Below are positions 41,996 through 52,759 of a stretch of DNA of 64,000 bases, piece by piece. The notes beneath the pieces are model-generated. The model saw nothing but the letters and a program-made list of their open reading frames with translations. It ran no database searches and had not been told where the DNA came from. This DNA is from Streptomyces sp. CB02056 (GTDB lineage Bacteria > Actinomycetota > Actinomycetes > Streptomycetales > Streptomycetaceae). The stretch is taken from contig NZ_LIPD01000014.1 of the NCBI RefSeq assembly GCF_001905545.1, positions 1 to 64,000 on the forward strand. Reading direction: 5' to 3'. Each line of letters begins with the position of its first letter. Position 1 is the first letter of the stretch. The position numbers and the translations under genes are program-made.

Positions 41996-42499
41996 ATGAA
42001 CGGCTGGGTGCACGCGGGGCTGATCGCCGTCGTGGTCGTCGTGGTGGTGATCCGGCGGCTGCGCGGCGAACCGCTCAACGCCCGGGACCTCTTCGCGCCG
42101 CCGGTGGTGCTCACCGCCCTCGGCGTGTGGGCGCTCGCCCAGAAGCACGGGCTCGGCGCGGCCGACTACGGCTGGATCGCGGCGGGCGCCGGGCTCGGCG
42201 TCGCGCTGGGGGCGGTGCGCGGCGCCACCATCCGGGTCTACGAGCGGGAGGGCGTGTTGTGGCAGCGCTACACCGGGCGGACCTTCCTGGTCGCGGCGGT
42301 GTCGCTGGCCCTGATGGCCGGTTTCGCCGCGCTCGCCGCGCACTTCGGCCTGGCCGCGGACGCCCGTCCGATCCAGCTGTCGATCGGGGTGGGCTTCCTG
42401 GGGGAGGCGCTGGTGGTGGGCTTCCGGGCGCTCTCCTCGGGCACGCCGTTCGCGCCGGAGAAGCGGGGTGCGAGCCCGCTGGACCGGTTCGGCCGGTAA
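41996..42499 (+). CDS. DUF1453/CcdC-like membrane protein
   Basis: A 167-residue protein with four hydrophobic helices (about 5-20, 35-50, 58-75 and 98-118, with one more near 128-145), basic loops and a short hydrophilic tail. The first helix followed by RRLRGEPLNARDLF is typical of CcdC-like proteins of unknown role. GGGGAGG and AGGA precede the ATG. It is the apparent target of the divergent TetR repressor. Its TAA stop begins the first of two operator-like repeats of the next gene. Confidence 0.78.
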   Translation: MNGWVHAGLIAVVVVVVVIRRLRGEPLNARDLFAPPVVLTALGVWALAQKHGLGAADYGWIAAGAGLGVALGAVRGATIRVYEREGVLWQRYTGRTFLVAAVSLALMAGFAALAAHFGLAADARPIQLSIGVGFLGEALVVGFRALSSGTPFAPEKRGASPLDRFGR

Positions 42500-42538
42500 C
42501 TATGGTTGTCGTGGACGAGTTCGTTAACTACAGTTGTC
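42497..42538 (+). promoter_or_regulatory. Two 14-bp direct repeats at a leaderless promoter
   Basis: TAACTATGGTTGTC (42497-42510) and TAACTACAGTTGTC (42525-42538) are 28 bp apart and each contains a short inverted repeat (AACT..AGTT-like). The second covers the TACAGT -10 box (42529-42534) of the downstream gene, whose ATG is 7 bases further on. This would suit autoregulation by that gene's own HTH-like product or another repressor. Confidence 0.55.
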
Positions 42539-42541
42539 ATC

Positions 42542-43054
42542 ATGACGACCGTGGAGATCACTCCGGAGGAGCGGGCCGCGCTGGCCAAGGCCCTCCTCGA
42601 CGCGCTCGACCCCCTCGCCGCCGCCGTGCGCGCCCGCGCGACGGGCCTGCCCGCGGAACGGATATGGAACGCCGAGCCGGTCGAGGTCGCGCTCTCCGTC
42701 CTGTCCGCCTGGAAGCTGGTGGACGCCGAGGTCAAGCTGCTCACCGCGGGCGCGGCCGCCACCGCGGGTTCCTATGGCGCCAGTTACGAGCAGCTCGGTG
42801 CTGCCTGGGGCATCACCCGGCAGGGCGCCCGGAAGAAGTGGCCGGAGGCCGTCAGTCGTCCGGCGGCGCGGCCCGGGCTGCTCGAACTGTTCGGCGGAAC
42901 CGCCGAGTTGGCGGAGGACGAGGCCTCCGGCGGCTGGCGCTGGACGGCCACCGGTGCGGACGGCGCCACCGGTGGGGCGGCGGCCGGCCCCCGGACCAGG
43001 GAGGAGGCCGCGGCCCACGCCGGGGCCTTCCTCGCGGCGCACCGTCAGGACTGA
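42542..43054 (+). CDS. Putative DNA-binding protein with HTH-like segment
   Basis: A 170-residue protein of unknown function. After a helical N-terminus (VEITPEERAALAKALLDALD), YEQLGAAWGITRQGARKKWP (about 80-99) looks like a helix-turn-helix, in which the AWGITRQGARKKW part would be the recognition helix; similar segments occur in streptomycete proteins related to the Fis or sigma region 4 class. The C-terminal 60 residues are Ala/Gly/Thr-rich. It is leaderless by its TACAGT -10 box, and operator-like repeats cover the promoter. The 3' end overlaps the convergent oxidoreductase gene by 10 bases. Confidence 0.65.
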   Translation: MTTVEITPEERAALAKALLDALDPLAAAVRARATGLPAERIWNAEPVEVALSVLSAWKLVDAEVKLLTAGAAATAGSYGASYEQLGAAWGITRQGARKKWPEAVSRPAARPGLLELFGGTAELAEDEASGGWRWTATGADGATGGAAAGPRTREEAAAHAGAFLAAHRQD

Positions 43055-45951
43055 TCCCGCAGCTCCCGGGCGATCAGCTCCGCGAGGTGCAGGGCCCGCC
43101 GCCCGTCCGCGAGTTGGGCGATCTGGGTGCGGCAGCTGAAGCCGTCCGCCAGGACCACCGCCTGCGGCCCGGCGGCCCGGAGCCCCGGCAGCAGCACCCG
43201 CTCCGCGATGGCCTCGGACACCTCGAAGTGGCCCCGCTCGAAGCCGAAGTTGCCCGCCAGGCCGCAGCAACCGGCCTCCAGTACCCGGTTGTTCAGGCCG
43301 AGGCGGGCCTCCAGCCGGCGGTCGGCGGCACTGCCGAGCACCGCGTGCTGGTGGCAGTGGGTCTGGGTGACGGCGTCCAGCGGGATTCGGGGGAGCGGGG
43401 CGTCCGGGGCGAACTCGTCGAGGAACTCGGCGAAGGTGCGGGTGCGGTCGGCGAGCGGGCGGCCCTCCGCGCCGAGCAGCCGGGGCAGCTCCTCGCGCAG
43501 GGTCGCGGTGCAGCTGGGGTCCAGGCCGATCACGGGGGTGTCGGCCTGGACCCCGCCCGCTCCCGTTTCGGCCGCTTCCAGCGCCCGCAGGCTGCGCCGC
43601 AGCACCCGTCGTGCGGTGCCGAGTTGGCCGGTGGAGTACCAGGTGAGGCCGCAGCAGACCGGGCCCGAGGGCAGCCGGACGTCGAAGCCCAGGTGCTCCA
43701 GCACCTCGACGGCCGAGCGCGGCACGCTCGGCTGGAGGCGGTCGGAGAAGGTGTCCGGCCACAGCAGCACCGGCCGGGCGCCCGCCGGGGCCGGGCGGGT
43801 GGCGCGGTGCCGCCGGTACCACGCGGTGAAGGTCTCCGGTGGGAGGACCGGCAGCACCCGGCGCCGGTCGATCCCGCCGAGCCGCTTGAGCAGCCCCCCG
43901 GCCCGGGAACGGGCGAGGGTGTTGGCGGCCCCGGGCGCGAGCGAGGCGGCCCGCAGCCAGAGCGGCAGCCAGCCCATCGAGTAGTGCGCGAGCGGGCGCG
44001 GCCGGTGCCGGTAGTGCTGGTACAGGAATTCGGACTTGTAGGTCGCCATGTCGACGTGGACGGGGCAGTCGCTCGCGCAGCCCTTGCAGCTCAGGCAGAG
44101 GTCCAGCGCCTCCCGCACCTCCTCCGAGCGCCAGCCGTCCGGGATCGCGTCCCCCCGCAGCATCTCGGCGAGCAGCCGGGCCCGCCCCCGGGTGGAGTGC
44201 CGCTCCTCGCCGGTGGCCAGGTAGCTCGGGCACATCACCCCGCTGCCCGGGGCCACGCACTTGGCGACGCCCACGCAGCGGTGCACCGCCTTCACCAGGC
44301 TGCCGCCGTCCTGCTCGTACGGCAGGGCCAGCGGCAGCGTGCGGCGCGGGGCCGTGACGAAGCGCAGGTCGGCGTCGAGCGGGCGCGGGTCGACCAGCGC
44401 GCCCGGGTTGAGCAGGTTCTCCGGGTCCCAGATCCGCTTGAACTCCCCGAACAAGCCGATGATTTCGGGCGGGTACATGCGCGGCAGCAGCTCCGAGCGG
44501 GCCTGCCCGTCGCCGTGCTCACCGGAGAGCGAACCGCCGTACGAGACCGCCAGATCGGCCGCCTGCTCCAGGAACTCCCGGAAGACCAGCACCCCTTGGG
44601 GCTCGTCCAGCGGGAAGTCGATCCGCAGGTGCACGCAGCCGTCGCCGAAGTGCCCGTACGGGACGCCGTGCAGGCTGTGCCGGCGCAGCAGGGCGCGCAG
44701 GGCCCGCAGGTAGTCGCCGAGCCGCTCGGGCGGGACGGCGGAGTCCTCCCAGCCGGGCCAGGCCTCGCCGCCGCCGGGCAGCCGGGTGACGATCCCCGCG
44801 CCGGCCTCCCGGACGGCCCACAGCTGGCGCTGCTCGACCGGGTCGGTGACCAGGGCGACAGTGGCCGAGCGCTCGCGCTTCACCGCGTCGGCGAGCCGAC
44901 GGGCGGCCTGATAGGCGGCCCGCGGGGTGTCGCCGCCGGTCTCCAGGAACAGCCAGCACTTGCCGGCGGGCAGCCGGTCCAGCGCGGGCGGGCGGGGCCC
45001 GGCGGCGAGCAGCGCGGCGATCAGGTCGGCCGCCATGCCCTCGGCGGTCAGCGGGCCGTACGGCAGCAGCGCCGGGACGGCGTCGGCGGCGGCGCCCTCG
45101 TCGGGGTAGCCGGCCACCACCAGGGCCCGGGCCGGCGGGTCCTCGACCAGGCGGACGGTGGCGCCGAGCAGCAGCGCGCAGGTGCCCTCGGTGCCGGTGA
45201 GCGCCCGGGCCAGGTCGTGGCCCTGCTCGGGCAGCAGCGCGTCCAGCGGGTAGCCGGAGGTGCGGCGGGGCAGCCGCGGCATGCCCTGCCGGATGGCGGC
45301 GAGGTTGCGGTCGGTGAACTCCTGCAGCCCGGTGTGGAGTTGGCCGACCCGCCCGGGCAGCGCGGCCAGCGCGGCGCGCTCCGCGGGGGTGAGCCGCCCG
45401 CCGACGGTCAGCTCGGTGCCGTCCGCGAGCAGCAGCTCCAGCCGCTCGACGTTGTCGGCGGTGCGCCCCCAGGCGAGCGAGTGGGAGCCGCAGGAGTCGT
45501 TGCCGATCATGCCGCCGAGGGTGCACCGGCTGTGCGTGGACGGGTCGGGCCCGAAGCGCAGCCCGTACGGCCTGGCGGCGCGCTGGAGGTCGTCCAGCAC
45601 GGTGCCGGGCTGGACGCGCGCGGTGCGGGCCCCCGGGTCGACCTCCAGCACCGCGCCGAGGTGGCGGCGGAAGTCCAGCACCACCGCGCCCGGGCCGATC
45701 GCCTGCCCGCCGATGCTCGTCCCGGCCCCGCGCGCCACCACCGGCACCCGGTGGGCGCGGCAGAGCGCCAGCGCGGTGCGCACGTCGTCGAGGTCGGCCG
45801 GCTTGACCACGCCGAGCGGCAACTGCCGGTAGTTGGAGGCGTCCTGGCTGTAGACGGTGCGCTCGGCGGCGCCGAAGCGGACCTCGCCGCGCAGCACGGC
45901 GGTCAGCTCACGGGCCAACTCGGCCCCGGGGACGGCGGACGGACGGCTCAC
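43045..45951 (-). CDS. FAD-linked oxidase / Fe-S dehydrogenase fusion (D-2-hydroxyacid type)
   Basis: A 968-residue GlcD-GlcF-type fusion. N-terminal: FAD_binding_4 domain (about 35-220; VARGAGTSIGGQAIG, TLGGMIGNDSCGSHS), FAD-oxidase C domain (about 270-520; HGDGQARSEL), then a ferredoxin-like part with two clusters of Cys (CVGVAKCVAPG and CLSCKGCASDCPV), and two CCG repeats (CCGLTWYSTG, CCGLAGNFGFE). Such enzymes oxidise D-lactate or D-2-hydroxyglutarate and pass electrons to the respiratory chain. GTG or ATG choice: ATG at 45949-45951 gives the family's N-terminus. No transporter or regulator is adjacent. Confidence 0.93.
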   Translation of the reverse strand: MSRPSAVPGAELARELTAVLRGEVRFGAAERTVYSQDASNYRQLPLGVVKPADLDDVRTALALCRAHRVPVVARGAGTSIGGQAIGPGAVVLDFRRHLGAVLEVDPGARTARVQPGTVLDDLQRAARPYGLRFGPDPSTHSRCTLGGMIGNDSCGSHSLAWGRTADNVERLELLLADGTELTVGGRLTPAERAALAALPGRVGQLHTGLQEFTDRNLAAIRQGMPRLPRRTSGYPLDALLPEQGHDLARALTGTEGTCALLLGATVRLVEDPPARALVVAGYPDEGAAADAVPALLPYGPLTAEGMAADLIAALLAAGPRPPALDRLPAGKCWLFLETGGDTPRAAYQAARRLADAVKRERSATVALVTDPVEQRQLWAVREAGAGIVTRLPGGGEAWPGWEDSAVPPERLGDYLRALRALLRRHSLHGVPYGHFGDGCVHLRIDFPLDEPQGVLVFREFLEQAADLAVSYGGSLSGEHGDGQARSELLPRMYPPEIIGLFGEFKRIWDPENLLNPGALVDPRPLDADLRFVTAPRRTLPLALPYEQDGGSLVKAVHRCVGVAKCVAPGSGVMCPSYLATGEERHSTRGRARLLAEMLRGDAIPDGWRSEEVREALDLCLSCKGCASDCPVHVDMATYKSEFLYQHYRHRPRPLAHYSMGWLPLWLRAASLAPGAANTLARSRAGGLLKRLGGIDRRRVLPVLPPETFTAWYRRHRATRPAPAGARPVLLWPDTFSDRLQPSVPRSAVEVLEHLGFDVRLPSGPVCCGLTWYSTGQLGTARRVLRRSLRALEAAETGAGGVQADTPVIGLDPSCTATLREELPRLLGAEGRPLADRTRTFAEFLDEFAPDAPLPRIPLDAVTQTHCHQHAVLGSAADRRLEARLGLNNRVLEAGCCGLAGNFGFERGHFEVSEAIAERVLLPGLRAAGPQAVVLADGFSCRTQIAQLADGRRALHLAELIARELRDQS

Positions 45952-46050
45952 CAGGACCTCCCAGGAGTACGGCTCCGCCGATGATCGCAGCCGCGCCGCC
46001 GCACCGGTACCGGGCGCGGCGCCCGGCTCACCCGGGTGGGGGTGCCCCGG

Positions 46051-47055
46051 CTACTTCCGCCCGGTGAGCGTGCCGCGCGCGATGTGGGAGAGCTTGGCCA
46101 CCTCGAAGGCCGGGTACGCGCCGCCCGCCAGCAGCGAGAACTTGATCCCCTCGCGGCCGCCCGGCCGGCGGTGGCCGGGCGGCTGGAAGCGGCGGTGGTG
46201 CTCGGCGGCGCGGTGGAAGAACTGCGGCCGCTCGGCGCGGGTGACGCAGCCGGCCAGGTCGAAGACGAACAGGTAGTGCCGGATCATCCGGACGAACAGC
46301 GCCTCGCGCACCGCGTACAGGTGCGGCTGGTCCTCCAGCAGGGCGAAGCTGCGCTCGTACTGCTCGAACAGGTCGAAGACGCTGCTGCCCGGGCCGCCCG
46401 CCGGGTGGACGGTCTCCCGGCGGCGGAGCTGGACGCACTCGCGGGCCAGCACGGCGGCCGTCCGGGCGCCGAGCAGCGCCGCGTGCGCCACCGGGACCTC
46501 CTCGTAGCGGCCGGGCGGGAAGGCCAGGCCCAGCTCGGCCCAGTGGCCGCGGCGGACCAGCCGGTCCCAGGCCAGCGGCGGCGCGCCGAACAGCGCGGGC
46601 CGGTCGAAGGGCGCGAACGGCTCGGGGCCGGCCTCGGCGAGCAGCGCCTCGGCGCCGCCCGGCCAGTCCCGGTCCTGGTGCCGGCGGGAGTGGCCGAACA
46701 GCAGCACGTCCACCGGGCCGGTCTGCCGGAGCCGGTCGGCGAGCGTGCGCAGCGCGTCCCGGGGCAGCAGGTGGTCGGCGTCCAGGAACAGCAGGTACTC
46801 GCCGGTGGCCCGCGCCGCGCCCGCGTTCCGGCTCGCCCCGACCCCGACCGCGGCGTTCAGGTGCAGCACCGACACCTGCGGGTGCCGGGCGGCGTACGCG
46901 TCGGCGAGCCCGCCCGCGGTCTCGGGGGAGCGGTCGGCGACCACGATCACCTCGACGTCGGCCAGGGACTGGGCGAGCAGCGAGTCCAGGCAGTCGGCGA
47001 GCTGTTCGTGCTGGTCGTAGGCGGGGAGCACGACGCTGATCAGGGGTGAGGGCAT
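46051..47055 (-). CDS. Glycosyltransferase family 2
   Basis: A 334-residue protein with an N-terminal GT-A domain: SVVLPAYDQHEQLADCLDSL, VEVIVVADRSPE, and the metal-binding FLDADHLLP (about 95-103). The C-terminal half is unlike typical GT2 enzymes and resembles those of glycerophosphotransferase-linked teichoic or polysaccharide synthesis genes in actinomycetes; no membrane helix is present. Start ATG 47053-47055, where the GT2 motif begins. It stands alone. The 221 bp upstream to the transglycosylase contain no recognised element. Confidence 0.85.
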   Translation of the reverse strand: MPSPLISVVLPAYDQHEQLADCLDSLLAQSLADVEVIVVADRSPETAGGLADAYAARHPQVSVLHLNAAVGVGASRNAGAARATGEYLLFLDADHLLPRDALRTLADRLRQTGPVDVLLFGHSRRHQDRDWPGGAEALLAEAGPEPFAPFDRPALFGAPPLAWDRLVRRGHWAELGLAFPPGRYEEVPVAHAALLGARTAAVLARECVQLRRRETVHPAGGPGSSVFDLFEQYERSFALLEDQPHLYAVREALFVRMIRHYLFVFDLAGCVTRAERPQFFHRAAEHHRRFQPPGHRRPGGREGIKFSLLAGGAYPAFEVAKLSHIARGTLTGRK

Positions 47056-47276
47056 GACGCCGGAGCGTAAGAGGGCTCGCGAACCGTGGCAAAGCCCTGA
47101 CGGTCCGTAATTCCGATCAATCAGTGGCAAACCGTACGAGTGTGCGCCAGATCTTCACGCCGCCTTCCGGACGTGTCCACGCCCGGCCCGGGTCCCGGCC
47201 CGGCTTCCGACCTGGGGTGATGCGCGCCGGGGCCCGCGACGCGCGGTGCGTCGCGGGCCCCGGGTGGCCGATCGGC

Positions 47277-47927
47277 CTAGTACCAGTGGTGGGACTGCCA
47301 GAACGACCAGGCGGCGCAGGGGCTGCCGTAGCGGGTGTTCATGTAGTTCAGGCCCCACTTGATCTGGGTGGCCGGGTTGGTGCGCCAGTCGGCGCCCGCG
47401 GAGGCCATCTTGGAGCCGGGCAGGGCCTGGACCAGGCCGTAGGCGCCGGAGGAGGCGTTCACCGCGAGGGGGTTCCAGCTGCTCTCGCGGAACACGATGT
47501 TGCTGAAGCACTGGAGCTGGCCGGCCGGGACGATCTGCGCGGCGATCTGCTGCGGGGTGCCGGAGTAGGCGGCCGGGGCGCTGTTCAGGTCCTGGCGCTC
47601 CTGGGAGCGGGAGGCGGCGGCCTCGGCGTCGGCCTTGGCCTTGGCGTCCGCCTGGGCCTGCGCCTCGGCCTGGGCCTGGGCGGCGGCGTCCGCCTCGGCC
47701 TTGGCCTGGGCCTCCTGGGCGGCCTGCTCGGCGGCGCCGGCGGCAGCGGTGTCGGCCTGGCCCTGCTCGGCGACCAGCGTGCCGTCCACCGACACGGCGG
47801 CCACGGGGGCGGCCTCGGTGCCGTTCCCGGCCTGCGGGATGGCGAGGGCCGCGGTGGCGGCGCTCGCGACCACGAGGGTGGCGACGCCGGTGATCAGGGA
47901 GTTGCGGCGGGCATGGCTGAGCTGCAT
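47277..47927 (-). CDS. Secreted transglycosylase-like (SLT/lysozyme-fold) protein
   Basis: A 216-residue exported protein. A signal peptide or membrane anchor (about 10-30, ending at AALAIPQAGNG) is followed by an extended coiled-coil of Ala/Gln/Glu/Lys heptads (about 55-110) and a C-terminal domain with FRESSWNPLAVNASSGAYG (probable catalytic Glu 148) and ALPGSKMASAGADW, as in the transglycosylase SLT domain found in streptomycete resuscitation and cell-wall proteins. Cys 140 and a C-terminal Cys could form a disulfide. ATG at 47925-47927; AAGGAT lies about 10 bases upstream. Confidence 0.85.
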   Translation of the reverse strand: MQLSHARRNSLITGVATLVVASAATAALAIPQAGNGTEAAPVAAVSVDGTLVAEQGQADTAAAGAAEQAAQEAQAKAEADAAAQAQAEAQAQADAKAKADAEAAASRSQERQDLNSAPAAYSGTPQQIAAQIVPAGQLQCFSNIVFRESSWNPLAVNASSGAYGLVQALPGSKMASAGADWRTNPATQIKWGLNYMNTRYGSPCAAWSFWQSHHWY

Positions 47928-49565
<1,638 letters not shown>

Positions 49566-49602
49566 TCCGTGACGGACCGGGGGCGGCCGTGTCCGGGGAG
49601 CC

Positions 49603-50826
49603 TCACCCGCGCAGCCACTCCTCGGCCCGCCGTCGCTCCCGGGCGATGCGGCCGGCGGTGTGCGGGGGCAGCCGGGTGAGCAGGGCGACGGCGGCGTCGG
49701 TGCGGCCGGCGAGGGCGTGGGCGCCGGCGAGGCGGGCGGTGACCAGGGCGTGGTCGCGCGGGCGGGCGGCCGGGTCGAGGAGCCGCAGGGCGGCCTCCAG
49801 CCAGGCCGCCGCGGTGCGGGCGTGGCCGGCGCGGCCGGTGCGGACGGCGAGGTCCCGGTGGCAGGTGCCGTGCGCGACGGCCAGGACCAGGTCGGCGCGG
49901 TCCGCCCAGGGCGTCGGATCGCCGGTGCGCAGCGCGGTGTCGGTCAGCCGCCGGGCCTCCGCCAGCGTCCGGCGCACCAGCGGGGCCCGGCCGGCCAGCG
50001 CGTGGGCGTGGGCCTGGGCGACGGCGGTCCAGGCCCGCAGCCCCGGCAGGGGAGGCGCGGTGGTCCGGGCGGCCTCGGCCAGGGCGAGCGCGGTGGCCGG
50101 GTCGCCGTGCCACCAGTACAGGGTGCTCTGCCGGGCGAGCAGCGCGGCCGCGGTGATCCGGTCACCGGTCGCGCGTGCCCACTCCAGCCCGGTGGCGTAC
50201 CAGCTGAGCGCGCGGGCGTGGCGGTCGCCCTCGAAGTGGGCCCAGCCGGCGAGTTCGGCGTACTGGGCGGCGAGCGAGCGGTCGGCGGCGGGGTGGTCGC
50301 GCCGGTCGGGGTACTGGTGCGGGTCGGGGTGCGGCCGGCCGAGCAGGGTGTGGGCGTGGTGCTCCAGGACGGTGGCCAGCTCCTCGCCGCCGATCCGGCC
50401 CGCGGCGGCGCGGTAGACGGCGAGCAGCTGGGCGAGCACTTCGACGGTGGCGGCGTCCGGCGGGCCGGTGGTGGTGGTGTCGAGCGGTGGCCGGGTGGCG
50501 GCGGCGCGTTCGCCGAGGTGTTCGCGCTCCTGCTGGACGGCCTGCCAGAGGTCCGCCAACTCGCCGTCGGCGCGCAGGAGTTCGTCGGCCCGGGCGGGCA
50601 TTCCGGGTGGTGGCCAGCGGTGGGCGTTCTCCACCCGGCTGATCAGCGAGTCGTGGTAGCCGAGCAGCCGGCCGAACTCGGCCTGGCTGAGGCCCCGGGC
50701 CTCGCGCCAGTGGCGCAGTCGGCGGCCGAAGCGCAGGCGCGCGGACCCGGGCCCCGTACGGGGCGGCGGCGGAGGCGGCTGGGGTGGTGGCGGCGGGGGT
50801 GGCGTGGGGGCGGGTAGGGACGGCAC
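49603..50826 (-). CDS. XRE-family regulator with TPR-like C-terminus
   Basis: A 407-residue protein. The N-terminus is a Pro-rich tail of about 22 residues (PSLPAPTPPPPPPPQPPPPP), then an XRE helix-turn-helix (about 30-90; GLSQAEFGRLLGYHDSLISR). The rest is a helical TPR-like array typical of streptomycete regulators in which the C-terminal part senses a peptide or protein. No target operon is adjacent: the protease gene is convergent and the permease lies on the same strand upstream. ATG at 50824-50826. The poly-Pro tail may in part be untranslated if a later start is used. Confidence 0.82.
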   Translation of the reverse strand: MPSLPAPTPPPPPPPQPPPPPPRTGPGSARLRFGRRLRHWREARGLSQAEFGRLLGYHDSLISRVENAHRWPPPGMPARADELLRADGELADLWQAVQQEREHLGERAAATRPPLDTTTTGPPDAATVEVLAQLLAVYRAAAGRIGGEELATVLEHHAHTLLGRPHPDPHQYPDRRDHPAADRSLAAQYAELAGWAHFEGDRHARALSWYATGLEWARATGDRITAAALLARQSTLYWWHGDPATALALAEAARTTAPPLPGLRAWTAVAQAHAHALAGRAPLVRRTLAEARRLTDTALRTGDPTPWADRADLVLAVAHGTCHRDLAVRTGRAGHARTAAAWLEAALRLLDPAARPRDHALVTARLAGAHALAGRTDAAVALLTRLPPHTAGRIARERRRAEEWLRG

Positions 50827-50986
50827 GGGGTCTCCCGGAGGGGGCGGGGGGAGCGCTCGTGGGGGAGCGCCCGGCCCTGGTATCCCCGTTGACGTGCCTT
50901 GGTCAAACTGGACGGGCGGTGGATCGCGGCGCGCTGCGGTGCCGGGCGGTGCACTGCGCCGAGCAAAACGGCGCCGGGCAGAACGG

Positions 50987-51028
50987 CGCCGGGCCCGGGA
51001 GCCTCCGCATCGGCTCCCGGGCCCGGCG
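50987..51028 (-). terminator. Strong terminator of the permease gene
   Basis: CGCCGGGCCCGGGAG (50987-51001) pairs perfectly over 15 bp with CTCCCGGGCCCGGCG (51014-51028); the run GTTTTGC follows within 35 bases on the minus strand. It lies just beyond the stop at 51050. The rest of the 223-bp gap shows no gene. Confidence 0.85.
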
Positions 51029-51049
51029 TTCCCGCGCGGGGCGGACGGG

Positions 51050-52495
51050 TCAGGAGCCCGCCGCCGCCACCGCGGCCCGCCGCCGTCGGCCCACCACGGC
51101 CGAGGCCGCCAGCACGATGGCTGCGGCGACCAGCGACAGGTACATCTGCTTGCGTCCGTCGGCGTCGGTGAACATGTACGCCATGACGAACCCGATCATG
51201 CCCATGGCCGTCCAGGTCAGGTACGGGTACAGCCACATCCGGACGGTGTGCCGCTCGGGCATCTCGCGCTCGATGATCCTGCGCATCCGCAGCTGGGTCG
51301 CGCAGATCACCAGCCAGACGAAGAGCGCGACGGCGCCGGAGGAGTTGAGCAGGAAGGCGAACACGGTGTCCGGCGAGGTGTAGTTGAAGAACACCGCGAC
51401 GAAGCCGAAGACCACCGAGGAGAGGATCGCCACCCGCGGCACGCCGCGCGAGGTCACCGTGGCGAAGGCCTTGGGCGCGTCCCCGCGCTGGCCCAGCGAG
51501 AACGCCATCCGGGAGGCCGTGTACATCCCGGAGTTGAGGCAGGACAGCACCGCCGTCAGCACGATCACGTCCATCACCTGGCCGGCGCCCGGGATGCCGA
51601 TGTGGTCCAGCACCGCCACGTACGGGCTCGCCTTGACGTCGGCGGAGTCCCAGGGCAGCAGGGTGACCACCAGCAGGATCGAGCCCAGGTAGAAGATCCC
51701 GATCCGCCAGATCACGCTGTTGGTGGCCTTGGAGACCGCCTTCTCCGGGTTCTCCGACTCGCCGGCGGCCAGGGTCACGATCTCACTGCCCATGAAGGCG
51801 AAGACCACGGTGAGCATGCCGGTGAACACCGCCCCCACCCCGTGCGGCAGGAACCCGCCGTGGCCGGTGAGGTTGCTGGCGCCGACCGCGTGGGTGCCCG
51901 GCAGCAGGCCGAAGGCGGCGAGGGTGCCGATCACCAGGAACGCGGCGATCGCGACCACCTTGATCCCGGCGAACCAGAACTCGAACTCGCCGTAGGAGGC
52001 CACCGAGAAGAGGTTGGTGGCGGTCAGCACCGCCATGACTATCAGGGCCCAGCCCCACTGGGGGACGCCCGGCACCCAGTTGTTGAGGATCTTCGCGCCG
52101 GCCGTCGCCTCGACCGCGAGCACCACCACCCAGAAGAACCAGTACAGCCAGCCGATGCTGAACCCGGCCCAGCGGCCGAGCGCCCGGTCCGCGTACGCCG
52201 AGAACGAGCCGCTCTGCGGGTCGGCCGCGGCCATCTCGCCGAGCATCCGCATCACCAGGACGACCAGCACGCCGGCCATGGCGTAGGAGAGCAGGATGCC
52301 CGGGCCGGTGGTCGCGATGCCCGCGCCGGAGCCGACGAACAGGCCGGCGCCGATCACGCCGCCGATGGCGATCATCGACAGGTGGCGGTTCTTGAGTCCG
52401 GCCTTCAGGTGGCCGTCGCCGCCGTGGCCGATCGGCCCGGTCTGGTGGGGGAGCTTGGTGGCCGTGGCCGGGGGCTTGGTGGTGTCCGCACTCAT
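51050..52495 (-). CDS. APC-family amino acid permease, GABA/proline type
   Basis: A 481-residue transporter with 12 membrane helices. The first helix region IAIGGVIGAGLFVGSGAGI and the GSEIVTLAAGESENPEKAV loop are diagnostic of the AAT/GabP branch of the APC superfamily, which imports 4-aminobutyrate, proline or related amino acids with protons. An aldehyde dehydrogenase of succinate-semialdehyde type lies about 2 kb upstream on the same strand, so GABA use is plausible but the aminotransferase is not in the window. ATG at 52493-52495. Confidence 0.92.
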   Translation of the reverse strand: MSADTTKPPATATKLPHQTGPIGHGGDGHLKAGLKNRHLSMIAIGGVIGAGLFVGSGAGIATTGPGILLSYAMAGVLVVLVMRMLGEMAAADPQSGSFSAYADRALGRWAGFSIGWLYWFFWVVVLAVEATAGAKILNNWVPGVPQWGWALIVMAVLTATNLFSVASYGEFEFWFAGIKVVAIAAFLVIGTLAAFGLLPGTHAVGASNLTGHGGFLPHGVGAVFTGMLTVVFAFMGSEIVTLAAGESENPEKAVSKATNSVIWRIGIFYLGSILLVVTLLPWDSADVKASPYVAVLDHIGIPGAGQVMDVIVLTAVLSCLNSGMYTASRMAFSLGQRGDAPKAFATVTSRGVPRVAILSSVVFGFVAVFFNYTSPDTVFAFLLNSSGAVALFVWLVICATQLRMRRIIEREMPERHTVRMWLYPYLTWTAMGMIGFVMAYMFTDADGRKQMYLSLVAAAIVLAASAVVGRRRRAAVAAAGS

Positions 52496-52759
52496 CTGGG
52501 TGCCCTGTGCCTTTCCCGCGCGGCGTGTCCCTCGGCTCGTCGCGCCGAGGGTGGGGGACTGACCCGCGCATTGCGTCGCAACCTAACTTCTACGCCCGAG
52601 TATCGGAACAATCCTTTGGTAACTGTTCGCTCAACGGACGGAAAAGGCCTGGTCGGGGTGGGTGGAAAGGTGGCATGGAAACCTCAAATCTGACGCATCG
52701 TCAGCATTCGGAAAGGTCGCCAAGCTCTGTTGGGGCTCAAATCGCCCGCGGGTGGCCGG

